From Lamellibrachia columna (taxonomy: Eukaryota; Annelida; Polychaeta; Sabellida; Siboglinidae): a stretch of 64,000 nt of DNA. Position numbers and translations under genes: made by a program. The notes under the pieces are model-generated. The model ran no database searches. It saw nothing but the letters and a program-made list of their open reading frames with translations, and was not told the origin of the DNA. Position 1 is the first letter of the stretch. Each line of letters begins with the position of its first letter. Location: the NCBI GenBank assembly GCA_963662155.1, contig OY759273.1, positions 23,755,036-23,819,035 of the forward strand, given 5' to 3'. Below, piece after piece: positions 49,140 to 61,930 of the stretch.

Positions 49140-49680
49140 TTTGCCGCTGGATGTATGCAGAAATTGTGAATACTTTTCAAGAGTTTGTATGTACATCAGT
49201 CAAGTTTTTTTTATAGATAGCGTCTATACACAGCATAACAAACAAACACTAGCTACATCATAATAATTAACATAGTATCTCTAGCCAGAGATGTTGCTTT
49301 GTGAAGAACTTGCTACATTGTAGCAACATTGATGTGCACAACAATAAATAGAACTAGAAAAGATCACTGACCTATATAATAATATAGATCAGTGGAAAAT
49401 ACATGAGAACAATAGCAACCTTACGCGTGTTTTCTCATGCCTAATAATAATGCTCACGACAACAGCACTCTTGGACGTTCAGAACTACATCTCACACGAA
49501 CGAATCACAAATTCACAAAACACTGTATCAGGCATAGCTTGGCACACGTGCGTGCGTGTGTGTGTGTGCGTGTGTGTGTGTATTCGTTACATGTATGTTA
49601 TGCATATAATATTACACGGATCTTTGTCAGAAATAAAAGTATATAAAGATAATCATTGTGATTATAATTAAAATACATTT
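49140..49680. other. Arm B sequence without a recognisable gene
   Basis: Inverted counterpart of 5305-5829; includes a short GT run near 49550-49580. Confidence 0.5.
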
Positions 49681-49689
49681 CACTCAAGT

Positions 49690-50240
49690 CTGCCGACACT
49701 GCGCGAGTTCAATCACACATTAGATTCGGTTCAGCAACAGAAAGGTGAAACTTTAATGGACAGTCATAATTTAATGGTTTGGAATGGTGTCTCTATCAAC
49801 TACGTCCTGGACACGTCTAGGGAAGGTCTGCATGAAAATTTCTTGCAGAGTTATTACGCTGTGAGTACACTAGGTCATAGACATGACCGACGTTGGTATA
49901 ATGTCAAATGACGAACTGGGACTGGTCGTCTCTATCAACTACGTCTTGGAATGTTTACTGGCATGGCATGGCTTTGACACTGCATACCTGGTAATAATGT
50001 GCATCCATGCGAATCGCTTCAAAAGTAGTACAATAATGTTGGTGTTTTCGATATTGTATATTTGAACACAACTATGTCAGTGGTTGCATTATCGCCTTTA
50101 GTAGGAATACATAATATTATCGCCATTAGTAATAGTACATCGCGTGGATATTATTCTACATTTTCCAAACAACACACTCTGCTTATATGTTCTGGAACTA
50201 TGTGTTGTGGTGAGTTCTCTTTGAGCAGCAGGCAAACACA
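49690..50240 (-). repeat. Dispersed repeat family, inverted copy
   Basis: Reverse complement of parts of 39300-39850 (tatcaactacgtc, cactaggtcatagacatgac, caataatgttggtgttttcg). It has no counterpart at this point of arm A. Confidence 0.7.
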
Positions 50241-50284
50241 CTAAAATCAATTGCTATGTGTTATTATAATAACATATATTTCTT

Positions 50285-50545
50285 TTATATCTCTCTGTTG
50301 TCATCATTGTCTTTTCGTTCTTCCTCTTACACACAATTATCCTTTATATTTATATGAACATATCCTATTATATATCTCTCCGTTGTCATCATTGTCTTTT
50401 TGTTCTTCCTCTTACACACATTTATCCTTTATATTTATATGAACATCTCCTTTTATATATCTCTCCGTTGTCATCATTGTCTTTTTGTTCTTCCTATTAC
50501 AAACACATTTATCCTTTATATTTATATGTACATCTCATTTTGTTC
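50285..50545 (+). repeat. 85-bp tandem repeat, about three units
   Basis: Core ctctccgttgtcatcattgt at 50291, 50376 and 50461. Frames rich in SLCCHHCLF are by-products. Confidence 0.9.
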
Positions 50546-50799
50546 GACGCATGTAATTTGTCTGCTTCCAAATGTTCAGTTATATGCAACATACTTTAGT
50601 GCTCTGCTTCAGTTATGACGCCACACTCTCTACTAAAATTCGCTACCTCCTAAATTTATCGGTTTGTTTTAGAGGTTGGTTCGGCTCTATGTGTCTACAT
50701 AATCAGGTTGTCTTTGTCTTTGCCAAACCAAATGTTTTCATTTTTACATTTCAACCGTTTGTTTGAAAGGATGCAGCAAAAATACAAATCGTCTTACGC

Positions 50800-51390
50800 A
50801 TCGACAATGACACGTTGTCCACTTTTATAGTTTAGATCACGGGATCACTGAACAAACGCAGTTTTCTTAATAGCAATGTCTTACGCCGAAAACGCTCTAT
50901 CCACATTTACTGTTTAGATCACGGGATCACTGAGCAACGCAGTTTTTAACAGCTATGTCTGACGCCGAAAGCGCTCTATCCACGTTTACTGTTTAGATCA
51001 CGGATCACTGAACAAACGCAGATTTCTTAATAGCAATGTCTTACGCCGAAAACGCTCTATCCACATTTACTGTTTAGATCACGGGATCACTGAGCAACAC
51101 AGTTTTAAACAGCTATGTCTGACGCCGAAAGCGCTCTATCCACGTGTACTGTTTAGATCACGGGATCACTGAACAAACGCAGTTTTCTTAACAGCAATGT
51201 CTTACGCCGAAAACGCTCTATCCACATTTACTGTTTAGATCAAGGGATCACTGAGCAACGCAGTTTTTAACAGCTATGTCTGACGCCGAAAGCGCTCTAT
51301 CCACGTTTACTGTTTAGATCACGGGATCACTGAACAAACGCAGTTTTCTTAACAGCAATGTCTTACGCCGAAAACGCTCTATCCACGTGA
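50800..51390 (+). repeat. Dimeric satellite, alternating 82- and 79-bp units
   Basis: Seven units alternate strictly: type 1 (aacaaacgcag ... caatgtcttacgccgaaaac) and type 2 (agcaacgcag ... ctatgtctgacgccgaaagc), giving a 161-bp dimer. Present only in arm B. Confidence 0.92.
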
Positions 51391-51437
51391 CTTGTGTTTC
51401 ATATTGTATTATAAGGGCAGTTTAATTATTGGTCTAA

Positions 51438-51715
<278 letters not shown>

Positions 51716-51984
51716 GGCCCTATATTCCCTTTGGTGCGCTGGGCACGCCGTTTGTCTGAAGTGATCGATTGGTTTTGTTGGTGGCGTACGAATATCTGAG
51801 CGTCACAAAGTTCCTAGACGCACAAAAATCACGGTGAACGCCTCATTAATTTTTAGGTACAATTTTCATGTTTATGCATGATTTATCTATCAGGTAACAA
51901 TTTTCATTGTATCTAATAGTGGTAGTTTATCTATTTTCCAAACTAATCGATCACTTCACACATGCTACCCCAATTGCCGGCGCA

Positions 51985-52135
51985 CCTACTGTATTCAGCG
52001 CGCCAACGCGCCGCGGGCCAGCGCGCTGAATACAGTAATCCATGAGCAACTGATGTTGTAAGGTTACACTGAATGTGGAACTGAGTTGCCTAAGTCAGCT
52101 CCACTTTCAATAACCAGACAACGTCGTTTACCCCA
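51985..52135 (-). repeat. Paired hairpins, arm B
   Basis: A perfect 17-bp inverted repeat (TACTGTATTCAGCGCGC and its complement) surrounds a 17-nt GC-rich loop with CCGCGGG. The second palindrome built on GAATGTGGA/TCCACTTTC follows at about 52050-52135. Confidence 0.8.
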
Positions 52136-52535
52136 CTTGGTTGTCATACATACCTAGGCAAACTAAGACATATTTCGATTACATACAATGTTACATAATG
52201 AGACACAACGTGATTTGTTTTAAACAAGAGCTGATGTGTAATTATGCTCACCCGCCTGAGCACCGAGAAAAACCGCCTTACGATCTTTCGTGCCTGTACA
52301 CATAGATATACAGTAATAAGAGTATTATTATTACCATATATATATGCTGTCGACGGCAGATTATATGGATAGAACGATAGCGACACAACTGTAGACGAGA
52401 GCGCCTAGCGACCAAAGGCAACTTGTCATGACATCATGTATTATCGATCGTTGGTTATGCGATGGTTAATTATCTGGCAAGATAATATATCCATATTACA
52501 AGTTTCTACAAATCGCTAGAGAAGTTGTAACTTAC

Positions 52536-52618
52536 TGTCAATAAGTTGACGCTGGTGTTGCTCTGGATGCTCTGGATTTTAGCTCGTTCAATGAAGGCGG
52601 AAGCTCGGCTGCCGGTGT
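52536..52618 (-). other. Probable non-coding first exon (5' UTR), arm B
   Basis: This is the counterpart of 4197-4284. It ends at a GTAAGT donor (ACTTAC on + at 52530-52535). The presumed acceptor is the AG about 20 nt upstream of the ATG at 47530. The exon has small internal differences from arm A, including loss of a few bases, but keeps the donor. Confidence 0.4.
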
Positions 52619-52640
52619 AGCTGAAGTGCGCGTATCGACA

Positions 52641-52688
52641 CTTTATAACGGATAGTGGGGTGGCTGCGGCGACAATTGTTTAGCCAAT
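52641..52688 (-). promoter_or_regulatory. Candidate RNA polymerase II promoter, arm B
   Basis: Read on the minus strand, an inverted CCAAT box (CCAAT on + at 52684-52688) precedes a TATA box (CTTTATA on + at 52641-52647), spaced as in arm A. It faces the copy B peptide gene, whose ATG is about 5.1 kb downstream. Conservation of the elements in both arms is the main support. Confidence 0.5.
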
Positions 52689-53349
52689 CGAAATGCACTT
52701 TATGGTGACGCAGAGGCGGCGATCACGTCACACAAGGTCACATTGATATGGCGTCACCGACGTGATATTTTGTTATGATAATAGAAACCTAACAGTAAGC
52801 CTACTTTTTCAACCAGATAATGTGTTGTTTGAAGTAAACCTGCTCGAGACTGGAACGATGCAAGAGTAATGAGTGATAATTGACGTGTGTTGATAGATTG
52901 TGCTTGTATTGGTCCCACTGTTTTATCCAGCAGCTCCTTATGTAAGTCGCAGTCGGTGACATTGAAACTGTTACGTAAATACACCTGGATCCGCCATCTT
53001 GTCCGAAGTACCTGAAACGTACACACTTTTTATGAGCACACAGACGTGTTTGTACGAGTGAGTGAAGGCGAAAATACATCATTGCTCTGTCAGCAAGCGC
53101 GCACCCAAGAACTCAAATGTTATTTTTAAAAATGTGTCATTATGTTGTATCTGTATCACGCAGTTACTGTTGGTTACAATATGTCAGCCTTTATCCAAAG
53201 TAAATAACAAAATATAGATAAGCGCTCTCTGAAATAGATATAAAAACCCAACTTCGAATATCTTATAGTTTCCTTAGCTGGCAGTGGTTAGTAGTTAGCT
53301 ATGGGTAAATTCAAGTATAATTGTAACACTCAAGTATACGTTATTGGGA

Positions 53350-53645
53350 AGCAGTGGTCTCGCAGTTAGAGCACCGGACTGTCGATAGAAAGGACGGCTC
53401 GATTCCACCTGCCTCCGTTTCGAAGTTTGGAAAGTTTTCTTTCACTCCATTTTTCGGAAGAGACACTAAAAGCCGTTGGTTCCCTCTGCCTGCTGTATAT
53501 TACTAGGGAAGTGAAAAATCTAGTAACCTAGAGGGAAAAAAAGTGAAAATAGGTCACTCCTGTGTTAGCCCTATTCAGTTAAATGCCATGAGTCATTGCA
53601 ATTACAAATTACTTTACATAGTGAAATACACCCTTTGAGAAATAC
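53350..53645 (+). mobile_element. tRNA-derived SINE, arm B
   Basis: Counterpart of 3240-3545, with box A-like TCTCGCAGTTAGAGC and box B-like GGCTCGATTCC, then CCGTTTCGAAGTTTGG. The head also has features of a decayed tRNA gene, but the long non-tRNA body makes it a SINE. Confidence 0.65.
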
Positions 53646-54606
53646 CCTTTATGAATCAGTCAGTCGTGCTGACGATCCGCTGACGACACACAAGTATTGG
53701 CGCCGTGCGTCTGGCCTTTGCTGCAAACACGTCGTTGAGCCAATGTACCGCAGGCTGGCTGTCACTTATCACGACTTCTTATCCCCGCTGCGCCGTTCGC
53801 TTTATGGAAAACAAACAATTACACCGATAACCATCAGCGCCACAATTGGAAGCGTTTTCATCGTGTTTGGCAAAACAACACAGACCTTGTTGTAGGCATG
53901 TGAGCGAGTCTCTTGCTCATCATACCTTTAATCACCACAAGAAAATACATATATATATTAATACGCTAACTTTGGGGGCAATCTGGCAATACCTCCACCC
54001 AGGCATTGACATTCACTCGCCTCTTTCTACGTTGCTTCGCCTCCTTGGACATCTGATCTATCAATTGGCGATTATAAACATTCGCTCATAAATTTACTTA
54101 TGACGTGCATTTGTTGCTCTCCTAGGGACTCTTTGGGTAATGGCGGACGGATCGGAAATGCGGTCTGTGGCCAACAAAAGCCACATAGTGGTTGAACACT
54201 CAAATCGCTCATTGTGTCCGTTTTTGTTCGACTGGTAGAAAATAACTTTAAATAACTACCTTCGTGGATGTTGGTGAGTGATTTTTGTCCGACTACTTTA
54301 ACATCGTGTACGTAGATAAAGTCAATGTTGTCTTTACCACTTTCATTAGATCTTTCATTCGATGGCAACGTACCAACATTTCTAAAGCATTTACCTGGCT
54401 GGGCCGAAATTAAGGGGTATCTGCTTTGGGTGCATTTTTCTTAAAGGTGTTTGATTTTGTCGAATTACACACAACATGTGCGTTAATGGATCGTCAATGT
54501 GATGTGAAATGTTGAAGAAAATCATAGAACAAATTTAGCTGGAATCCTGAGAAACGTTGTAATGGCGGCCTATTGGAAAATCCAATGTGTTTTCACCCAT
54601 TTTGCT

Positions 54607-54957
<351 letters not shown>

Positions 54958-56090
54958 ACAGGGTTGACTGAATTACACTTAGAAATAACAACAAAATCAT
55001 GTGTAATTTTATATAAATTACATAACTTGCATCTGACTGTTTTGCAACCACTCTGCCTATAACAAAGTGTTCCCAGACAGCCTTAGCTGGTCAGTCGGTC
55101 TGCCACCCTTGAACATGGTGCTCACTTGGATGTTTGGAAAATTACATTATCATTAATGAGAGCTCACAACATCAAATAATTTCAGTTAAATACAAAACTT
55201 AATTAATGATAAAGCACAATCTGTCTTTTTATCGACCTGTTCCACTGGGGTATGGGAGGAGCTAGATTGTACAACAGGATATGTATACGCCTGTGTGATT
55301 GTATCTGAGTAGGTAGAGGGTCAGTCCAGTAGTAGTAGCAACCTCTCAGGGAAACTGGTCAGAGATAATACCACCTAGCACTGCCCATAGTAAAATTAAC
55401 AAAGACATTTGATGCCTAGCTGATGAAGCCATCTGACTTGTGAACCCCCATCTTCTCATGTCTTCCCAGACATGTCTTATCAGCTCTCACAAACATTGAA
55501 ACAACACGCTTTAGTAGCTAGCTGTGTTGGTTACCTGGTACCAGCTGGGGCTAGAATTGATCAGAAGACAGACCAGCGCAACAGAGTAATGCTGTTGCTA
55601 ATTGCAATTAAAAGTGTCATGTCAGGGCCCCTGTCTCTGATATTTTTTATGGGTCAGATTGAATAAGCCATTGCTGGGAAAAGATGCTGCCAAATGACAG
55701 AGAATCAATTCTTTACTCTTTAGTTCTGTAGAGTAATCATTATTATGAATTTATTAAACATCTCAATATGAATTTTATTCGTGAAAGTAAAATGCTGTTT
55801 AATGCTGACGTAAGCCGGTAAGGCCGTTGCTGACAATGGGCGAAAATCGGTTCTCGTTCTTGATCCACGATGCGCGTTCGCTCACGAATATCACAATTGT
55901 GTCAATTTATGGGGATTATCAATACATTGTCGAAATTGCAAATTTTAACATTTATAATACATATTGGAAACTTACTGATTAATAGTTTATATGGTGCAAC
56001 GGATACATTTGCATCGTGATTTGACATAGCGTTCAAGATTGTGTGCTCGAAGTGACATTTCATGTCAACGGCCTTGACCTAACCTATGCC
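54958..56090. other. No recognisable gene
   Basis: Only short frames; a 64-codon frame at 55472 has no family signal. Confidence 0.4.
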
Positions 56091-57545
56091 AATATTTGGT
56101 AGACTTCGTTCACTGACGTAGATATAAAACAGTGGTTGCGTCGATTTCCCAAAGAGAGGTTTGTATGCAAACATGATCGCGAACTGTCATGCGATTGGAT
56201 GATATTAATAGCTTTTGGCCTGGCGACTATGAACAATTTATGAGATGTCGTTAACGGTGGAGCGCCACCGGCAGCAGCGGTTTCGCAATAAATGTAACGA
56301 AAATATATTGCGAAGTAATAAAAGTAAAAAGTCGCGTTACTGTGGTAATGATTGCTGTCTCAGGCTGTGTGGTAATGATTGCTGTCTCAGGCTGTGTGGT
56401 AATGATTGCTGTATCAGGCTGTGTGGTAATGATTGCTGTCTCAGGCTGTGTGGTAATGATTGCTGTCTCAGGCTGTGTGGTAATGATTGTTGTCTCAGGC
56501 TGTGTGGTAATGATTGCTGTCTCAGGCTGTTTGGTAATGATTGCTGTCTCAGGCTGTGTGGTAATGATTGCTGTCTCAGGCTGAGTGGTAATGATTGCTG
56601 TCTCAGGCTGTGTGGTAATGATTGCTGTCTCAGGCTGTTTGGTAATGATTGCTGTATCGGGCTGTGTGGTAATGATTGCTGTTTCAGGCTGTGTGGTAAT
56701 GATTGCTGTCTCAGGCTGTGTGGTAATGATTGCTGTCTCAGACTGTGTGGTAATGATTGCTGTATCAGGCTGTGTGGTAATGATTGCTGTATCAGGCTGT
56801 TTGGTAATGATTGCTTTATCAGGCTGTGTGGTAATGATTGCTGTATCAGGCTGTGTGGTAATGATTGCTGTCTCAGGCTGTGTGGTAATGATTGCTGTCT
56901 CAGGCTGTTTGGTAATGATTGCTGTCTCAGGCTGTGTGGTAATCCTATTCATTTAATGTGTAATGTGATTTACATAATGGTTCATACATAACAACTCCAA
57001 ATCTCACTCCTCACCTCTCACCTATTCTTGGGGCCAATCTCCCACCTCCCACCTTTTTTTCGAACAACCCACTTTCTGCCACACCCCTCATCAATGCTGG
57101 GTTCTGTTTTGTCCTGAATGCTGTCATGGTGGTCCATCATGGACCACATGTAAGCGCGCATCGCGGAGCAGCAGTATTATTGTTGCAAAATAAAGATAGA
57201 TATTATTTATTAATTATCATCAGCAAAGTCATTATGTTTTATGGGAATATGCCTTCAATTTCCATTGAATGATCTACTGGTCGACTCAGATATAATCATA
57301 TATAATACGAAGCAACCCCGCCACTTTCCACGCTCCAGAGACGTCGTTTAAGTGTAATTACTTTCCTAGCCCCCCCCCCTCCACACACACACACAATTCT
57401 AACTCTGTTTGCGCATATAGCCTGTATTATTTCAGACAAAAAAACAAGCTATAATTTAACTACGCGCCAACGTGAATTCCAAACTGTTTCTATGCCTACA
57501 GTAGCTCTATTTTTGGAAGTTAACGGTAATTCGGTGAAGCGGGTC
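56091..57545 (+). repeat. Tandem segmental duplication, unit 1
   Basis: Begins caatatttggtagacttcgt, contains a 27-bp array, a tcccacctcccacc block, a ggtccatcatggaccacatg palindrome and a C-run near 57370. Repeated at 57660 with a period near 1.57 kb. Confidence 0.88.
56341..56950 (+). repeat. 27-bp minisatellite, array 1 (about 22 units)
   Basis: Unit ggtaatgattgctgtctcag plus gctgtgt. Four of six frames are open, including a minus-strand Thr-rich frame (repeat TTQPETAII). No indels across the array, only substitutions. Confidence 0.93.
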
Positions 57546-57659
57546 CATGCGCATATAGCCTGTATTATTTCAGAAAAAAAACAAGCAATAATTTAAATAC
57601 GCGCCGACGTGAATTCAGAACTGTCTCTATACCTACAGTAGCTCTATTGTTGGAAGTTA

Positions 57660-59290
57660 ACAATATTTGGTAGACTTCGTTCACTGACGTAGATATACAA
57701 CAGTGGTTGCGTCGATTTCCCAAAGAGAGGTTTGTATGCAAACATGATCGCGAACTGTCATGTGGTTGGATGATATTAATAGCTTTTGGCCTGGCGACTA
57801 TGAACAATTTATGAGATGTCGTTACCGGTGGAGCGCCACCGGCAGCAGCGGTTTCGCAATAAATGAAACGAAAATATATTGCAAAGTAATAAAAGTAAAA
57901 AGTCGCGTTACTGTGGTAATGATTGCTGTCTCATGCTGTGTGGTAATGATTGCTGTCTCAGGCTGTGTGGTAATGATTGCTGTATCAGGCAGTGTGGTAA
58001 TGATTGCTGTCTCAGGCTGTGTGGTAATGATTGCTGTCTCAGGCTGTGTGGTAATGGTTGCTGTCTCAGGCTGTGTAGTAATGATTGCTGTATCAGGATG
58101 TGTGGTAATGATTGCTGTCTCAGGCTGTGTGGTAATGATTGCTGTCTCAGGCTGTGTGGTAATGATTGCTGTCTCAGGCTGTGTGGTAATGATTGCTGTC
58201 TCGTGCTGTGTGGTAATGATTGCTGTCTCAGGCTGTGTGGTAATGATTGCTGTCTCAGGCTGTGTGGTAATGATTGCTGTCTCAGCCTGTGTGGTAATGA
58301 CTGCTGTATCAGGCTGTTTGGCAATGATTGCTGTATCAGGCTGTGTGGTAATGATTGCTGTCTCAGGCTGTGTGGTAAAGATTGCTGTCTCAGGCTGTGT
58401 GGTAATGATTGCTGTCTCAGGCTGTGTGGTAATGAATGCTGTCTCAGACTGTGTGGTAATGATTGCTGTCTCAGGCTGTGTGGTAATGATTGCTGTCTCA
58501 TGCTGTTTGGTAATGATTGCTGTATCAGGCTGTGTGGTAATGATTACTGTCTCAGGCTGTGTGGTAATGATTGCTGTCTCAGGCTGTGTGGTAATGATTG
58601 CTCTTTCAGGCTGTTTGGTAATGATTGCTGTCTCAGGCTGTGTGGTAATGATTGCTGTCTCAGGCTCTGTGGTAATGCTATTCATTTAATGTGTAATGTG
58701 ATTTACATAATGTGTGTTCATACATAACAACTCCAAATCTCACTCCTCACCTCTCACCTATCCTTGGGGCCAATCTCCCACCTCCCACATTTTTTTTTCG
58801 AACAACCCACTTTCTGCCACACCCTTCATAAATGCTGGGTTCTGTTTTGTCCTGAATGCTGTCATGGTGGTCCATCATGGACCACATGTGAGCGCGCATC
58901 GCGGAGCAGCAGTATTATTGTTGCAAAATAAAGATAGATTTTATTTATTAATTATGATCAACAAAGTCATTATGTTTTATGGGAATATGCCTTCAATTTC
59001 CATTGAATGATATACTGGTCGACTCAGATATAATCATATATAATACGAAGCGACTCCGCCACTTTCCACGCTCCAGAGACGTCGTTTAAGTGTAATTACT
59101 TTCCTAGCCCCCCCCCCCCACACACACACACAATTCTAACTCTGTTTGCGCATATAGCCTGTATTAGTTCAGACAAAAAAAACAAGCAATAATTTAACTA
59201 CGCGCCAACGTGAATTCCGAACTGGTTCTATACCTACAGTAGCTCTATTTGTGGAAGTTAACGGTGATTCGGTGAAGCGGGTCCGTGAGT
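57660..59290 (+). repeat. Tandem segmental duplication, unit 2
   Basis: Same order of elements as unit 1. A short partial duplicate of the 3' end (catatagcctgtattatttc ...) also lies at 57551-57660. Confidence 0.88.
57911..58680 (+). repeat. 27-bp minisatellite, array 2 (about 28 units)
   Basis: Same unit as array 1 with more copies; again without indels. The minus-strand frame begins MNSITTEPETAII and ends in the same 40-codon tail as array 1 (TTVTRLFTFIT...). Confidence 0.93.
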
Positions 59291-59659
59291 GAACAGAGTT
59301 ACGAAGGAACTGGCGCCTTTGTCCTGACCGCACACGAGCACTGCTGGGAGTTAATACCTGCAATAGCGACAACAAAATCAAATCGGCGATTGAAACATCT
59401 CGACTATTTTATCAACAGCTGCCTTTATGATGGAGACATGTTCCAGGCTGACATATTCCAGGCCGACATGTTCCAGGCCGACATGTTCCATGTCTTCGTT
59501 ATCACGACTTCTTATCCCCGCTGCGCCGTGTTCGCTTTATGGAAACCATCCAATTGAAATTGTAAAGTAAATAAGTTAGAAATATAAAAATAAGCTTACA
59601 AGTTAAAACAAGTATGTTATAAAAGTATACGAAATAATAAATAAATATGCAAAAAAGGA
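59291..59659. other. No gene; contains a dispersed fragment
   Basis: 59498-59550 matches 53768-53812 of arm B (cgacttcttatccccgctgc). A 15-bp atgttccaggccgac repeat lies at 59440-59490. Confidence 0.5.
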
Positions 59660-60640
59660 TATACATTCACCATCTTGCAATATACAGTGATTCAGCCCAT
59701 CTAGTCCACATGGGTCCATTAACAATATCTGTACAATTGTACATGCATTTTATCATGTCATTGTCAATGTTAAGAATACGTTTTCTAAAACCATAAACAT
59801 TCTTGCGCAATAGGGCGTCACATGTGTCAGTAGCATTACTGACAAGCATGTTGCTCGCACTGTCCCATCGGTGGAATCCTAACATTACTGAAAAGCATGT
59901 TGCTCGCACTGTCCCATCGGTGGTATCCTAGCATTACTGACAAGCATGTTGCTCGCACTGTCCCATCGGTGGAATCCTAACATTACTGACAAGCATGTTG
60001 CTCGCACTGTCCCATCGGTGGTATCCTAGCATTACTGACAAGCATGTTGCTCGCACTGTCCCATCGGTGGTATCCTAAAATTCGTGTATGCATATTGTTG
60101 TAGGCAACTTTATAAGTTTTAAATAGGTGCCCTTGTTAAAAAATTATCCAGAGTTGGGAACAATAAATTGTACAACAATATGCATGAAACAGATGTAGTT
60201 TAACACCGATGGAACAGTTGTGACATTTTCGGATAATGCTGTTAGATCTGGCATAAAAGCTGCGCCGGTGTCTTAGCATATCTTCATTGTCCTTGAAATC
60301 ATTGCAGATCACTACCCCTAAATATTTTGCCTTTTCAACAAATACAAATGTTTTTGTTCGTGCAAATCTCTGGACATTACAGATTAAAGCCATGTGGTTT
60401 GATAACCATGCACATCGACTTTATAGGATTATATTTAATATCATTTTCAAAACCAAAATTTGCACAAATATTCAACAAAGCCTGAAGATCACTGGGACTT
60501 GGCGCAATAACACATAAATCATATGCATAAAACATATGGTTTGTACAGCAGTTGTGTATGTGACAACCTATTCCTGCACTATTTAACATATTGCTTAAGT
60601 CATCAACGTATACAGTAAACACACTGCCAAAAATAATTTT
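59660..60640 (-). mobile_element. LINE reverse transcriptase C-terminal half, decayed
   Basis: Minus-strand order: FTVYVDDLSNMLNSAGIGCH, FYAYDLCVIAPSPSDLQALL (catalytic Y-A-D-D changed to Y-A-Y-D), AKYLGVVICNDFKDNEDM, then HRWDSASNMLVSNA, DALLRKNVYGFRKRIL and TRWAESLY. The N-terminal RT and endonuclease are absent. Different family from the CR1-like copies. A 49-bp minisatellite splits it. Confidence 0.88.
59860..60078 (-). repeat. 49-bp minisatellite inside LINE coding sequence
   Basis: Five near-identical units with core aagcatgttgctcgcactgt, each containing the codons for HRWDSASNMLVSNA. The period is not a multiple of three, so the frame is lost inside the array. Confidence 0.92.
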
Positions 60641-60880
60641 CTTATGCCAAAAAATATTTCTTGAATTAAGAAAACGTGTAGAAATATTTGCTTAGCAAGT
60701 TCCAGATATGTGATTGAATAACGAAAGTTTCTTTAATGAAGAAGGTATTTCTTACTGAAGAAAGATTTGAGATAAATATTCTTAATGCTAGAATTTTGTC
60801 TTGAATTAAGAAAAAAATGTCTTACTCAAGAAAAACATATGAAATAAATATTCTAAATGAAGAAGTTTTACTTGAGTTAA
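60641..60880 (+). repeat. Degenerate short repeats (ttaagaaa / tcttactgaagaaa)
   Basis: Irregular repeats of gaattaagaaa and tcttactgaagaaa; low complexity. Confidence 0.6.
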
Positions 60881-60884
60881 AGCT

Positions 60885-61150
60885 GCGTCCTCAAATGGTT
60901 CAACCCATTGTGAATCTGGTTCAGTTATGTCCAGATGTGTAGTGTGTGACTAGTTTAAGTAATGTGCGCCGTTTAATAAAAAAATGCCTATTTTTGTTCA
61001 AATCATGGAAAGAATTGACTTCAATCGTTAGATCTGGTAAGGATCAAAAAAGTGGATATCCAAAATTGTAAGCGATGTGCGAGTCAGTGCCGATCATGGG
61101 CGTGACTTCAAAACTCTCGTCAATCACACAACAAAGTTACAAAATTTCAA
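60885..61150 (+). repeat. Direct repeat, copy 1
   Basis: Matches 61380-61650 (gttagatctggtaaggatca, ggatatccaaaa, gatcatgggcgtgac). About 495 bp apart. Confidence 0.8.
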
Positions 61151-61379
61151 CAAGTGTGAAAATCATGATTTCTCAGCATTTCGATTTTCACTTCACTTAA
61201 TGCTTCAACGATCAATCAAGTATTTTAATAGTTTGTCTGATGATTTCACAAAAAAAAACGACATACAAAAGTTGCACAATTGAGCTAGAATGTTGCAGTG
61301 GATACTAGGTAGGTTTGATTTTTCGTAAAATTACTTTGAAATGGGACTAGCAAAAAAATTGAATTGAGGATGCACCTTT

Positions 61380-61650
61380 AAAACTGCTTCCTCAGCTTAT
61401 TTAGCCTGTCGCAATTCCGGTTCATTTGTGTCCAAATGTGTAGTGTGTAAATAGTTCATGTAACACCCTTAGTCGATTTAATAAAAAATGCAATTTTTTT
61501 TCCAAATCATCAAAACAATTGACTTTAGTCGTTAGATCTGGTAAGGATCAAACTACTGGATATCCAAAATGGTAAACACTGTGTGGGTCAATACTGATCA
61601 TGGGCATGACCTCCATCTTCTCGCCGATCACATGACACAGTTACTAAATT
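61380..61650 (+). repeat. Direct repeat, copy 2
   Basis: See copy 1 at 60885-61150. Confidence 0.8.
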
Positions 61651-61887
61651 TCACCAAAGAAGAAATTCATCTCACGAACATCCAGCATGACAAAGACCAT
61701 CCTTCAAGGCACCGTTAGGGGAGCACGAAGACGAGGAAGACAGAGGAAGAGGTGGGAGGACAACATCAAAGAGTGAACAGGCCTAGACTTCTCATAGACA
61801 CAAAGGGTGGCAGACGACAGGAAGAAATGGAGACAGTTGGTTTCAAGGTCATTGGTGGTGCCCCAACGACACTACGGGTTACGGGAT

Positions 61888-61928
<41 letters not shown>

Positions 61929-61930
61929 GC
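61640..61930 (+). mobile_element. LINE 3' end with (GAT)n tail
   Basis: The translation reads TKTILQGTVRGARRRGRQRK and RWEDNIKEW, then a stop, then DDRKKWRQLVSRS, the classic C-terminus of endonuclease/RT polyproteins. It ends in a tgatgatgatg tail at 61888-61928. 5'-truncated. Confidence 0.85.

Noticed and set aside
53596..53895. 99-codon ORF in arm B
   Set aside because: The matching part of arm A (about 3000-3245) has stops and indels in the same frame; overlaps SINE sequence.
57760..58727. Overlapping ORFs of about 280-310 codons in four frames
   Set aside because: By-products of the 27-bp minisatellite; kept only as a low-weight question for the minus-strand frame.
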